The notes beneath the pieces are model-generated. The model made no database searches, had not been told where the DNA came from, and saw only the letters and a program-made list of their open reading frames with translations. The position numbers were made by a program, and so were the translations under genes. Below, in pieces: positions 25,047 through 34,338 of a stretch of 64,000 nt of DNA. Source of the stretch: Microbacterium sp. BR1 (GTDB lineage Bacteria > Actinomycetota > Actinomycetes > Actinomycetales > Microbacteriaceae); contig NZ_NMUN01000008.1 in NCBI RefSeq assembly GCF_002812725.1, positions 1-64,000 on the forward strand, given 5' to 3'. Position 1 is the stretch's first letter; every line of letters begins with the position of its first letter.

Positions 25047-26048
25047 ATGACGGATGCATCGCCCCTCCCCTCGTTCGACGACCTCCGCGAACGCGCCGTC
25101 GTCGTCGCACTCCCCCTGCGCGTCCGCTTCCGTGGCCTGGACGTGCGCGAGGCGATGCTGATCGAGGGAACCGCCGGCTGGGCGGAGTTCTCGCCCTTCG
25201 CCGAGTACGACGACGACGAGGCCGCGACCTGGCTCGAGGCGGCGCTCGACTACGGCTGGAACGAGCCGCCCGCCCCGCGTCGGGCCGAGATCTTGGTCAA
25301 CGCGACGATCCCGGCCGTGCCCGCGGCATCCGTTCCCGAAGTCCTCGCCCGCTTTCCGGGAATCCGCACCGCCAAGATCAAGGTCTCGGAACCCGGGCAG
25401 CGGCTCGCCGACGACGTCGAGCGGGTGCGCGCCGTGCGGCACGAGCTCGGTGCCGAGGGGCGCATCCGCGTGGACGCGAACGGCGGCTGGAACGTCGACG
25501 AGGCCGAACACGCCGTGCACTCCCTCGCCGAGTTCGATCTCGAATACATCGAGCAACCGTGCGCCTCGATCGACGAGCTCGTGCAACTGCGCGAGCGCAT
25601 CCGCTATCTCGACATCCCGATCGCGGCGGACGAGAGTGTGCGCAAGGCCGAGGATCCGGTCGCGGTCGCGCGCGCCGGAGCTGCCGACCTCCTGGTCATC
25701 AAGGCCCAGCCGCTCGGCGGCATCCGTCGCGCCCTCGACATCGTCGAGCGAGCGGGGCTACCGGTCGTCGTGTCGAGCGCGCTCGACACCGCGATCGGAC
25801 TGTCCATGGGCGTCGCCCTCGCTGCGGCCCTCCCCGACCTCGATTACGACTGTGGACTGGGCACGTCCGCACTCTTCGAGACGGATGTCGCGACCCTCCC
25901 GATGCGCGATGGCGCGATCGCCGTGGGGCGCATCCGTCCCGACGCCGACGCGCTCGAGCGGCTGGCGGCGGCACCCGAGCGGCGCGACTGGTGGCTCGAG
26001 CGTCTCGAACGGTGCCTCGCGACGCTCAGGACTCGTCGGGAGCGATGA
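25047..26048 (+). CDS. menC: o-Succinylbenzoate synthase
   Basis: Enolase-superfamily dehydratase making o-succinylbenzoate. The 333-residue protein has the KxK base motif TAKIKVSE, the metal ligands in RIRVDANGGWNVDEA, YIEQP and IAADESVR, and the second lysine in LLVIKAQPLGGIRRAL, followed by VVSSALDTAIGLSMGVALA. All catalytic residues appear intact. The ATG at 25047 is the first start in frame after a stop-free but antisense upstream region. Its 3' end overlaps the TetR gene on the other strand by 23 bases. Confidence 0.95.
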   Translation: MTDASPLPSFDDLRERAVVVALPLRVRFRGLDVREAMLIEGTAGWAEFSPFAEYDDDEAATWLEAALDYGWNEPPAPRRAEILVNATIPAVPAASVPEVLARFPGIRTAKIKVSEPGQRLADDVERVRAVRHELGAEGRIRVDANGGWNVDEAEHAVHSLAEFDLEYIEQPCASIDELVQLRERIRYLDIPIAADESVRKAEDPVAVARAGAADLLVIKAQPLGGIRRALDIVERAGLPVVVSSALDTAIGLSMGVALAAALPDLDYDCGLGTSALFETDVATLPMRDGAIAVGRIRPDADALERLAAAPERRDWWLERLERCLATLRTRRER

Positions 26049-26667
26049 TGAGTTGCGCCACCTTGGCCAGCTCGGCACTCGTGTGTCGGCACAACCGCTC
26101 GTAGTCGAGACCGGTCATGACGGAACGCACCGAGGCACTCTCCCACGCCATGAGCATGAGCCGTGCCGCCTCGTCCGCCGGTACCCGCAGCACGAGTCGA
26201 CGCGCACGCACGATGTCGGCCACGATCTGCGCGACGCTCGCGACCATCTCGGCCTCCTGGGCCAGGTAGGCGTCGGCGAGCGCGCGATTGCGGAGCGCGT
26301 GGATGCGGATCTCACTCATGAGCAGCACACCGAGCCGATCGTCGTTCGAGACGTCGAGCACACCCTGGATGATCGAGAAGGCGTCCGTGGAGACCGCAGA
26401 CGGGGCGTGCGCGCTCTCGAGCTCGCCCACCCGCGCACGTACCGCGGCGACGCGCTCGCGCGCGACGCGTCCCGCGAGCTCGAGGAAGAGCTCCTCCTTG
26501 GACTCGAAGTTGGAGTAGAAGGCGCCACGGGTGTAGCCCGCGCGTTCGCAGACGGCCTCGACGGATGCCGCGTCCAGGCCCACTTCGGCGAACACCTGCG
26601 CCGCCGCGTCGAGCAGCCGCTGCCGGGTCGCTTCTCTTCGGCGCGTGGTCGCCACCGCATCACCCAT
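26026..26667 (-). CDS. TetR family repressor
   Basis: A 213-residue regulator with the N-terminal TetR helix-turn-helix (TRQRLLDAAAQVFAEVGLDA ... VCERAGYTRGAFYSNFESKEELF, residues 12-56) and a ligand-binding C-terminal domain of unknown specificity. It diverges from the MMPL transporter gene, and a 35-bp palindrome lies between them (26729-26763), so it most likely represses the exporter operon and itself. A purine-rich site (GAAGGGAG) precedes the ATG. Its 3' end overlaps menC. Confidence 0.93.
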   Translation of the reverse strand: MGDAVATTRRREATRQRLLDAAAQVFAEVGLDAASVEAVCERAGYTRGAFYSNFESKEELFLELAGRVARERVAAVRARVGELESAHAPSAVSTDAFSIIQGVLDVSNDDRLGVLLMSEIRIHALRNRALADAYLAQEAEMVASVAQIVADIVRARRLVLRVPADEAARLMLMAWESASVRSVMTGLDYERLCRHTSAELAKVAQLIIAPDES

Positions 26668-26728
26668 GCGCGCTCCCTTCGAGAATCCTCACACCCGCCC
26701 CACAGCCTTGCATCCGCGAGAGCAATTA

Positions 26729-26763
26729 CGATACACCTATGTATCGGATACATCGGCGTATCG
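26729..26763. promoter_or_regulatory. Operator-like 35-bp palindrome between tetR and the MMPL gene
   Basis: A perfect 15-bp core ATGTATC-G-GATACAT (26739-26753) extends outward to CGATAC/GTATCG arms, giving 15 matching pairs out of 17 around base 26746. This is the size and symmetry of a TetR operator, possibly for two dimers, and it sits between the two divergent starts. Confidence 0.75.
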
Positions 26764-26793
26764 ATATGACCGTTCGAACGCCCTGGAGGCCGT

Positions 26794-29580
26794 GTGTCCA
26801 CTCTGCTCTATTCGCTGGGACGCTGGTCGTACCGTCACGGCTGGCGGGTGCTGATCACGTGGCTTCTGCTGCTCGGCATCGGCGGCGCCGGGGCCATCCT
26901 GCTCGGCCAGGGCACCGATAACACCTTCTCGATCCCCGGGACCGAGGCGCAAGAGGGCCTCGCGCAACTGAGCCGCACGTTCCCCCAGGCGAGCGGCACG
27001 AGCGCGCAGTTCATCGTCGTGGCGGCGGACGGCGACCGCGTCGACCAGGCCCCGTATCTCGACGACATCAAGGCCTCCATCACCCAGCTCGAAGACGTCG
27101 ACGGCGTGCTCGCCGTCACCGATCCTTTCAACGAGGCCGTTTCGGGACTCGTCACCGAGAACGCGTCGGCGGCGATCGTGCGGCTGCAGTTCAACGGTCA
27201 GGCGACGGATGTCTCGGCCCAAACGCGCGAAGAACTCACCAACGTCGTCGCCGATCTGCGCGACGAACTTCCCGCGGGCTCCGAGGCCGAACTGGGCGGG
27301 GACCTGTTCTCGACCTCCGTGCCGGGGGTGACGATCACCGAGGCCGTCGGCATCCTGATCGCCCTGCTCGTGCTGATCGTGACGTTCCGGTCATTCCTGG
27401 TCGCCGGACTTCCCCTCGTCACCGCCCTGATCGGCGTGGCCCTGTCGATGGCGTTGATCCTGTTCGCCACGGTCTTCACGACCATCTCGTCGACGACCCC
27501 TCTCCTCGCCCTGATGCTCGGGCTCGCCGTGGGTATCGACTACGCGCTCTTCATCGTCGCGCGACATCAAGACCAGGTGCGGTCGGGGATCGATCCCGAA
27601 GAATCGGTGGCGCGCGCGACGGGCACGGCCGGTTCTGCCGTCGTCTTCGCCGGCATCACGGTGCTCATCGCCCTGATCGGCCTGTCGTTCGCGAACATTC
27701 CGTTCCTCACGACGATGGGGATCGCGGCCGCCGTCGCCGTGGCCATCGCGGTGCTCGTCGCCCTGACGCTGACCCCCGCCCTGCTGGGCTTCGTCCGGGG
27801 TCGTGTGCGCGGACGGATGCCCCGGGTCCGCGCACCGCGCGCACGCCGGTCGGGCCCGGCCCGCGTGCCCCGTGGATTCGCGCAGCGTTGGGTCGGCGGC
27901 GTGACGCGGCATCCGATCATCACGACCGTAGCGCTGATCGTGGGCCTCGGCATCACCGCGATCCCCGCGACGCAGCTCGCGCTCGCGCTCCCGAACGCCG
28001 GGATGCTGCCGGAGTCGTCCGAGGCACGCAAGAGCTACGACCTGATCGCCGAGGAGTTCGGGCCGGGGTTCAACGGCCCGCTGATCATGACGGGCACGAT
28101 CGTCACCTCGACCGACCCCGTCGCCCTGATGAAGGACCTCGCCGCCGAGATCGAGAAGATCCCCGGGGTCGACACGATCGCGCTCGCGACCCCCAACCAA
28201 ACGGCCGATACGGGCATCATCCAGATCATCCCGACCACGGCACCGGATGACCCGGCAACCGCACAGCTCGTACGCGACCTGCGCGCACAGCACGACCACC
28301 TGCTGGAGACGTACGGTGTCGACCTCAAGGTCACCGGGTTCACCGCCGTCGCGATCGACATCTCGGATCGACTCGGTTCGGCGCTGCTCCCCTTCGCGCT
28401 CTTCGTCGTCGGGCTCTCGTTCATCCTGCTGATGCTCGTGTTCCGCTCGATCGCCGTGCCGCTCACGGCGGCGCTCGGGTACCTGCTCTCGGTCGCCGCC
28501 GCCTTCGGCATCGTCGCGGCCGTGTTCGAGTGGGGCTGGTTCGCCGATCTGCTGCACATCACCCGCACGGGACCCGTGATCAGCTTCATGCCCATCGTGC
28601 TGATGGGCGTGCTGTTCGGGCTCGCGATGGACTACCAGGTGTTCCTCGTGACCCGCATGCGCGAAGACTTCGTGCACGCCTCGCGCGAGCGGCGTGGACG
28701 CGCCGACCGGGCGACCGCGATCGCCGCCGTCCGCTCGGGATTCACCGCGTCCGCACGAGTCGTGACCGCGGCCGGCCTGATCATGTTCGCCGTCTTCGCC
28801 GCGTTCGTGCCCGAGGGTGACACCTCGATCAAGCCGATCGCGCTCGGGCTCGCCGCGGGTATCGCGATCGACGCGTTCCTCGTGCGCATGACGCTGATCC
28901 CCGCCGTCATGACACTGCTGGGCGACAAGGCCTGGTGGATTCCGCGCTGGCTCGACCGTGCTCTGCCGCACATCGACATCGAGGGCGACGCCGTGCGTCG
29001 CGAGATCGCCTACGCGGACTGGCCCGAGCCCGAGACGACCGCCGTCGCCGTCGCCGAGGACCTCTCGCTCGTCGAGGAGGACCGCGTCCTGTTCGCGGGT
29101 GTCGACCTGCGCCTCGAGCCCGGCCAGACCCTCGTGGTGTCGTCGACCGAGCCGATCGCCGCGCGCAGCGTGCTGCTCACGATCGCCGGACGCCTCGCGC
29201 CGAGCGACGGGCTCCTCAAGGTGTGCGGGCACCTCCTGCCCGGACGGAGTGCCTGGGTGCGCTCGCACGTGGGCGTCGCGCTCCTCACCGACAGGGATGA
29301 CCCGCTGGCCGAACTGCGGCGAGCCCTGGCCGGATCGCCGCGCCTCGTCGTGATCGACGGACTCGATGCCGTGATCGGCGATGCCGAACGAGACCAGGCA
29401 TCCGCCCTCCTGCGTGACGCCGCCGACCGCTCCCCCGACGGACGTCTGACGCTGGTGGTTTCCGCACGGCGCGAACCGGCCGCGCTCGCACTCCTCGCCG
29501 AGGCGCGACGCCCCGACGTGACCGGACTGACCCTGACGACGAACGAGGCTCGCACGAGCTCGAACGAGGTGAACGCATGA
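26794..29580 (+). CDS. MMPL-family RND transporter with a degenerate ABC-ATPase-like C-terminal domain
   Basis: A 928-residue inner-membrane transporter. Residues 1-730 are a standard MMPL protein: an N-terminal helix, an extracellular domain, TM bundle with GLAVGIDYALFIVARH, a linker, a second extracellular domain and a second bundle with MGVLFGLAMDYQVFLVTRMRE. Proton-driven export of lipids or drugs is the usual role. Residues about 750-905 align by eye with an ABC ATPase: VLFAGVDLRLEPGQTLVV leads to SSTEPIAARSVL where the P-loop should be, and RLVVIDGLDAV resembles Walker B, but the GxxGxGKST lysine and the signature motif are missing. The next gene overlaps by ATGA. Expression is probably controlled by the adjacent TetR. 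Confidence 0.9.
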   Translation: MSTLLYSLGRWSYRHGWRVLITWLLLLGIGGAGAILLGQGTDNTFSIPGTEAQEGLAQLSRTFPQASGTSAQFIVVAADGDRVDQAPYLDDIKASITQLEDVDGVLAVTDPFNEAVSGLVTENASAAIVRLQFNGQATDVSAQTREELTNVVADLRDELPAGSEAELGGDLFSTSVPGVTITEAVGILIALLVLIVTFRSFLVAGLPLVTALIGVALSMALILFATVFTTISSTTPLLALMLGLAVGIDYALFIVARHQDQVRSGIDPEESVARATGTAGSAVVFAGITVLIALIGLSFANIPFLTTMGIAAAVAVAIAVLVALTLTPALLGFVRGRVRGRMPRVRAPRARRSGPARVPRGFAQRWVGGVTRHPIITTVALIVGLGITAIPATQLALALPNAGMLPESSEARKSYDLIAEEFGPGFNGPLIMTGTIVTSTDPVALMKDLAAEIEKIPGVDTIALATPNQTADTGIIQIIPTTAPDDPATAQLVRDLRAQHDHLLETYGVDLKVTGFTAVAIDISDRLGSALLPFALFVVGLSFILLMLVFRSIAVPLTAALGYLLSVAAAFGIVAAVFEWGWFADLLHITRTGPVISFMPIVLMGVLFGLAMDYQVFLVTRMREDFVHASRERRGRADRATAIAAVRSGFTASARVVTAAGLIMFAVFAAFVPEGDTSIKPIALGLAAGIAIDAFLVRMTLIPAVMTLLGDKAWWIPRWLDRALPHIDIEGDAVRREIAYADWPEPETTAVAVAEDLSLVEEDRVLFAGVDLRLEPGQTLVVSSTEPIAARSVLLTIAGRLAPSDGLLKVCGHLLPGRSAWVRSHVGVALLTDRDDPLAELRRALAGSPRLVVIDGLDAVIGDAERDQASALLRDAADRSPDGRLTLVVSARREPAALALLAEARRPDVTGLTLTTNEARTSSNEVNA

Positions 29581-31550
29581 CCCTGCCCATCGAGCGCGCG
29601 CGCTCGCGACGCCCCGTGACCTGGCTGACCGTGCTGGGGGTGCTGCTGCTGCCGGCCGTGCTGGGAGGCATCCTCGTCACCGCGCTCTACAACCCGACCG
29701 AGCGGCTGAACGAGATGAGCGCCGCCATCGTGAACGACGACGAACCCGTCACCGTCAACGGCCAGTACACGCCCCTCGGACGCCAGCTGTCGGCCGGACT
29801 CGTCGAGGGTTCCGATGACCTCGACTCGAACCTCAGCTGGGTGCTCTCGAACGACGAGGATGCGGCGAAGGGCCTCGCCGACGGGACGTACGACGCGGTC
29901 GTGACGATCCCGTCCGGGTTCTCGGCCGCGGCGACCTCGTCCGGTCAGGCGCTCGCCGACCCCGCGGCCACCACGCCAGAGAAGGCCGTGATCGAGGTGG
30001 CGACGTCATCCGAGTCGCTGCTGGTCGACGACGCGATCACCGCGCAGGTCACGCAGACGGCCGCGACCGTCATGGGCGAGCAGATCTCGACGCTGACGCT
30101 CGAGAACGTCTTCCTGAGCTTCACCACGCTGTCCGACCAGATCGGACAGGCGGCGAGCGGCGCCCGGCAGCTCGCCGACGGCGCCACCCAGGCGGCCCAG
30201 GGCGGCGCGGCTCTGCCCGGCGGCGCGACCGAGCTCGCCTCGGGCGCCAGCTCGGCATCCACGGGTGCTGCGCAACTCGCGGGTGGCCTCGACACGATCA
30301 CCGGCGGCATCCGCAGCTCGTCGGGCGGGGCCGCCGGCATCGGCTCGGGGGTGACGCAGATCGCCGACAACCTCGCGGGGACGCAGCTGTCGCAGGCCGC
30401 GAACGGGGCCTCGCAGCTCGCCACCGCGGTCGATGGACAGAGCGCCGCGACGACGGCCGCCCTCAGCCAGCTCGTCGCGGACTGCGGGACGTCTGGCGCC
30501 TCGGGGGCGTTCTGCACATCGCTGCAGCAGGCTCTCGTGAGCTCGGGCACGACCGACGCGTATGTCGACCAACTCGTGCCCGCAGCCGCCGGCACCGCGG
30601 CAGGGGTCGGTCAGATCACCGGCCCGACGTCGCCCGTCGTCCAGGGACTGCGCCAGTCCGCCGCGGGTGCGACGAGCCTGTCGTCCGGACTCAACCAGCT
30701 CGCCGACGGCACGACTTCGAGCGCGAACGGTGCGCGCGGGCTCCAGAACGGAACCGCCCAGCTCGCGACCGGGGCCGAACAGCTCGGCGTGGGGGCCCAG
30801 TCCCTCGTCGACGGCGTCGGCTCCCTCGCGACCGGAGCGTCATCGCTCGCGGACGGTCTCGACCAGGCGACCGCGGCCCTGCCGACCTACACCGACAGCG
30901 AGGCGAAGAGCCTCGCGACCGTCCTGAGCAACCCCGTCGGCACAGAAGGCCTGGGGACGTCGCTGTTCGGCGCATCCGCGATCCCGCTGCTGTCGATGGC
31001 GGTGCTGTGGTTCGGCGGTCTCGCGACGTTCGTCGCCCTGCGCGCCGCGACCGGCCGCGCCCTCGCCGCACGCGAGTCCTCGCTGCGTCTGACGCTGCGG
31101 GCGTTCCTGCCCGCGGCCCTGCTCGGCGCCGCCCAGGGCCTGCTCGTCGCGATCGTGGTGCAGTTCGCCGCCTCGTACGACGGGGGTCAGTGGTGGACGT
31201 TCGCCGCGGTCTCCGTCATCGCGGGCATCGCCTTCGCCGCCGTCAACCAGGCGCTCGTCGCGGTTCTCGGGGGCGCGGGCCGCTGGGTCGCGGCGCTCGT
31301 CGGCGTGCTGGCGCTCGCGACCGGCATCGTCTCGACCGTGCCCGGCCCGCTGGCCTCCATCGCAGGGCTGCTCCCGACCGCCCCGGCGTACCACGCGATG
31401 GTCGGTGCCCTCACGAGCGCAGGAGGTGTGGCCGCCGGATGCGTCGGCCTCGCCGCGTGGGCCGTGCTGTCGCTGATCGCGAGCATGGTCGTCGTGGCAC
31501 GCCGTCGATCCACGTCGGCACGAGCCCTGCTGGCGGCGCAGCCGGCCTGA
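29577..31550 (+). CDS. YhgE/Pip-type membrane protein (ABC-2-like)
   Basis: A 657-residue protein with an N-terminal membrane segment (about 15-35), a long extracytoplasmic region and five or six membrane segments after residue 470. The extracytoplasmic part has many LxxGAxQLxxG-type repeats (for example GARQLADGATQ, GTAQLATGAEQLGVG), the hallmark of YhgE/Pip and ESX-linked EsaA-like proteins, which form long helical stalks. Its start overlaps the MMPL stop by four bases, so both proteins are made together and may form one envelope complex. Exact role unknown; phage-receptor-like and export functions are known in the family. Confidence 0.88.
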   Translation: MTLPIERARSRRPVTWLTVLGVLLLPAVLGGILVTALYNPTERLNEMSAAIVNDDEPVTVNGQYTPLGRQLSAGLVEGSDDLDSNLSWVLSNDEDAAKGLADGTYDAVVTIPSGFSAAATSSGQALADPAATTPEKAVIEVATSSESLLVDDAITAQVTQTAATVMGEQISTLTLENVFLSFTTLSDQIGQAASGARQLADGATQAAQGGAALPGGATELASGASSASTGAAQLAGGLDTITGGIRSSSGGAAGIGSGVTQIADNLAGTQLSQAANGASQLATAVDGQSAATTAALSQLVADCGTSGASGAFCTSLQQALVSSGTTDAYVDQLVPAAAGTAAGVGQITGPTSPVVQGLRQSAAGATSLSSGLNQLADGTTSSANGARGLQNGTAQLATGAEQLGVGAQSLVDGVGSLATGASSLADGLDQATAALPTYTDSEAKSLATVLSNPVGTEGLGTSLFGASAIPLLSMAVLWFGGLATFVALRAATGRALAARESSLRLTLRAFLPAALLGAAQGLLVAIVVQFAASYDGGQWWTFAAVSVIAGIAFAAVNQALVAVLGGAGRWVAALVGVLALATGIVSTVPGPLASIAGLLPTAPAYHAMVGALTSAGGVAAGCVGLAAWAVLSLIASMVVVARRRSTSARALLAAQPA

Positions 31551-31569
31551 CGAGTGCGCGCGCGGCGAC

Positions 31570-32631
31570 CTACGACAGACCGCTGTACGCGTGCAGTCCC
31601 TTGAAGAACATGTTCACGATCGTGAAGTTGAACATGACGGCCGCGAAGCCGATGATCGCGAGCCACGCCGAGCGCGTGCCGCGCCAGCCGCGCGTCGCGC
31701 GGGCGTGGATGTATCCGGCGTACAGGACCCAGATCACGAAGGTCCAGACTTCCTTCGTGTCGAAGCCCCAGTACCGGCCCCAGGCATCCTGCGCCCAGAT
31801 CGACCCGGCGATGAGGGTGAACGTCCAGAAGATGAAGCCGACGATCGCGAAGCGGTAGGCGAGGCTCTCGAGGGCATCGGCGGTCGGCAGGGTCCGCAAG
31901 AAGCGCGGCGAACGAGCGGATGTCTCGACGGTGCCGTCCGCGACGACCTGGGCCGCCTCGACCGCTCGCCGCTCGCGACGAGCCTGCATGAGCTGCACGA
32001 CCGACAGCGCGAACGCGAGCGCGAAGAAGGCGGTCCCGAGAGACGCGACGAAGACGTGGATGACGAGCCACACGCTCTTCAGCGGGTCCATCAACGGCAC
32101 GACCTCGGTGTACAGGCCACCGAGCAGCACACCCGCGAGCAGGATGACGATCAGGCCCGTGATGAAGGTGCCGAGGAATCGCAGGTCGTAGCGGATCAGC
32201 ACGAGCAGGTACACGGCCACGATCAGCAGGGTTCCCGTCATCGAGAACTCGTACATGTTCGACCACGGCACCCGCTCGGCCGCGATGCCGCGCGTGATGG
32301 TGGCACCCAGGTGGAAGAGGAACGCCAGCACGGTCAGGGCCGTGCCGACCCGGGCCCACATCTGGCGGGGCTTCCGCGGGGGCGCCGTCACCGATCCGGT
32401 CGGGGCCGAGCCCGCCGGCCGGGCCGGCGCACCGGAACCGAGGCGCGTGCCCGCACCGACCAGCTCGGGCTTCGTCGCGTATTCCGCCACCCCCTGTGCA
32501 TCGACCGCTGCCGCCGAGCGGCGGGCCAGGTCGAGGGCATAGGCGATGAACGCGAGAGCGTAGATCGCGATGGCCGTCCAGATCAGGAGCACCGAGACGG
32601 CGTCCAGTGAGAGCGTTTCGTCGGCGGGCAT
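31570..32631 (-). CDS. ccsB: Cytochrome c biogenesis protein CcsB/ResC
   Basis: Heme-handling half of the System II cytochrome c synthase with ResB. The 353-residue protein has eight predicted membrane segments, PWSNMYEFSMTGTLL, a conserved periplasmic His region, and the heme-binding WWD-type motif (WAQDAWGRYWGFDTKEVW) near residue 290, followed by HARATRGWRG. The region between residues 35 and 90 is an extra Pro/Ala-rich loop, common in actinobacterial CcsB. Last gene of the cytochrome c operon; it starts nine bases after resB. Confidence 0.95.
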   Translation of the reverse strand: MPADETLSLDAVSVLLIWTAIAIYALAFIAYALDLARRSAAAVDAQGVAEYATKPELVGAGTRLGSGAPARPAGSAPTGSVTAPPRKPRQMWARVGTALTVLAFLFHLGATITRGIAAERVPWSNMYEFSMTGTLLIVAVYLLVLIRYDLRFLGTFITGLIVILLAGVLLGGLYTEVVPLMDPLKSVWLVIHVFVASLGTAFFALAFALSVVQLMQARRERRAVEAAQVVADGTVETSARSPRFLRTLPTADALESLAYRFAIVGFIFWTFTLIAGSIWAQDAWGRYWGFDTKEVWTFVIWVLYAGYIHARATRGWRGTRSAWLAIIGFAAVMFNFTIVNMFFKGLHAYSGLS

Positions 32632-32640
32632 GGCCTCAGT

Positions 32641-34338
32641 TTACGTCGGGGGCTGAACACCGAATGCCGCGATGTGCCGATCCGCGACCTGCGTGACGGC
32701 ACCCCGCAGCGCGGGATCTTCGCCGCGGGCGAGGCCCGCGTACTCGAGGTCGATGAGCGGACCGTCGGCGCTCTCGCGTACGGCCGCTTTCACCCATACG
32801 CGTCGACGCGGCACGAACAGCGCCGTGAGCAGACCGAGCAGCGCCAGCACGGCGAACACCAGGACCCACACCGCCGACGGATCGCGGTGCACCTGCAGCG
32901 ACGCGAAGCGCTTGACCGGGGCATCCGACGCGCTCGTCGCGGACTCGTCCTCGAACGTGACCGTGCCGAGTCCGTTCGGCAGATCGGCCGTCTCGCCCGG
33001 ACGCAGTTCGATCGAGTCGGTGCCCGTCGATCCGCCCGTGAGTTGGGTCATGTCGCCGACATCGAGCGTGTAGACCGAGCGCGGTGTGCCGTCGTTGATG
33101 CCGAGGTCGCCCTGGAAGACGTTGAGGGTGAGCACCGGGTTGATCAGGTCGGGGAAAGTCGACGTGTAGGCCCCCGAGGTGAGCTCGTCCTGCGTCGGGT
33201 AGAAGAATCCGATCATGCCGAGCTGCTCGGGGAAGCCATCCGCGACCTTCACCACGCCGAGCGACGTCATGTTCGTGTCCTGGGGCAGGAACGGCTGCGA
33301 GTCGCGGTAACGCACGACACCCTCGGCGTCTCGCACGGTGATCGTCGGGGCGTAGCCGTTGCCCAGCAGGTACAGCTTGTCGCCCGCCAGATCGACCGGG
33401 TGGTTGACGCGGATGGCGTCCTCGCTCGTCTGGCCGCCGGGCTCGCGCGTCGTGATGACCGCGGCGAAATTGCCAGCCTGACCGACGGCGTTGGTGCCGA
33501 AGCCCTGATACGACACCTGGAACTCGTCGAGCGTGACCGCGTAGGGGGCGAGTCCGGTGCCGTCGACGAACCGGCCGGGGTTGAACGACGAGTAGTCGGT
33601 CAACGTGTTCACGAACGTCGTCCCCTCGACGACCACGCGCTGCGCCGTGTAGGCGAAGCCGCCGCCGAAACCGACCGCGATCAGCACCCCGACGAGGGCG
33701 ATGTGGAAGACCAGGTTTCCGGTCTCGCGCAGATATCCACGCTCCGCCGAGACCGACCAGGTGCCCCGGGAATCGTCTCGCTCGACGCGATAGCCGCCGC
33801 GCCGCAGCTGGCTGGCGGCGAGCGCGATCGCGTCGGATGCCTGGGCCGAGGCATCCGCTCCGTCCGCGACCTCGACCGTGCGGGTCTCGTAGTCCGCGAG
33901 GCGCGAGAGTCGCGCGGGTGTGCGCGGCGGGCGCGACATGAGGGCCTTCGCGTGATGCTTGGCGCGCGGAATGACGCAGCCGATCAGCGACAGGAAGAGC
34001 AGCAGGTAGATGGCCGAGAACCAGGGCGACGTGTAGACGTCGAAGAGGCTGAGCCCATCGAGGATGGGCGCGAGATCGGGCTGGTCGGTGTAGTACTGCG
34101 TCACACCGTTCGGGTCTGCGCTGCGCTGCGGCACGAGCGACCCGGGGATCGCCGCGACGGCGAGCAGCAGCAGCAGCACCAGCGCCGTGCGCATGCTCGT
34201 GACCTGGCGCCACGCCCACCGCAACCATTCGATCGGACCGAGGCGCGGGGCCGAGACATCCGCCGCTCCGTCAGCGTGATCGCTCGGGCGGAGGGGGTCG
34301 GATGCCGTCGCTTCCGTTTCAGAGAGGGAGTTCGACAC
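32641..34338 (-). CDS. resB: Cytochrome c biogenesis protein ResB
   Basis: Partner of CcsB in delivering heme to apocytochromes on the outer face of the membrane. The 565-residue protein has three N-terminal membrane segments (WRQVTSMRTALVLLLLLAV, PWFSAIYLLLFLSLIGC and one near residue 205), a large periplasmic domain with LRETGNLVFHIALVGVL before it, and a final membrane segment near residue 500. The GTG lies 20 bases inside the ccdA gene. The cytosolic N-terminus is Asp/Glu-rich. Confidence 0.94.
   Translation of the reverse strand: MSNSLSETEATASDPLRPSDHADGAADVSAPRLGPIEWLRWAWRQVTSMRTALVLLLLLAVAAIPGSLVPQRSADPNGVTQYYTDQPDLAPILDGLSLFDVYTSPWFSAIYLLLFLSLIGCVIPRAKHHAKALMSRPPRTPARLSRLADYETRTVEVADGADASAQASDAIALAASQLRRGGYRVERDDSRGTWSVSAERGYLRETGNLVFHIALVGVLIAVGFGGGFAYTAQRVVVEGTTFVNTLTDYSSFNPGRFVDGTGLAPYAVTLDEFQVSYQGFGTNAVGQAGNFAAVITTREPGGQTSEDAIRVNHPVDLAGDKLYLLGNGYAPTITVRDAEGVVRYRDSQPFLPQDTNMTSLGVVKVADGFPEQLGMIGFFYPTQDELTSGAYTSTFPDLINPVLTLNVFQGDLGINDGTPRSVYTLDVGDMTQLTGGSTGTDSIELRPGETADLPNGLGTVTFEDESATSASDAPVKRFASLQVHRDPSAVWVLVFAVLALLGLLTALFVPRRRVWVKAAVRESADGPLIDLEYAGLARGEDPALRGAVTQVADRHIAAFGVQPPT

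Noticed and set aside
27391..29268. A 625-codon minus-strand frame over the MMPL gene
   Set aside because: Composed almost only of Arg, Glu, Asp, Gly and His, which is the signature of an antisense high-GC shadow.
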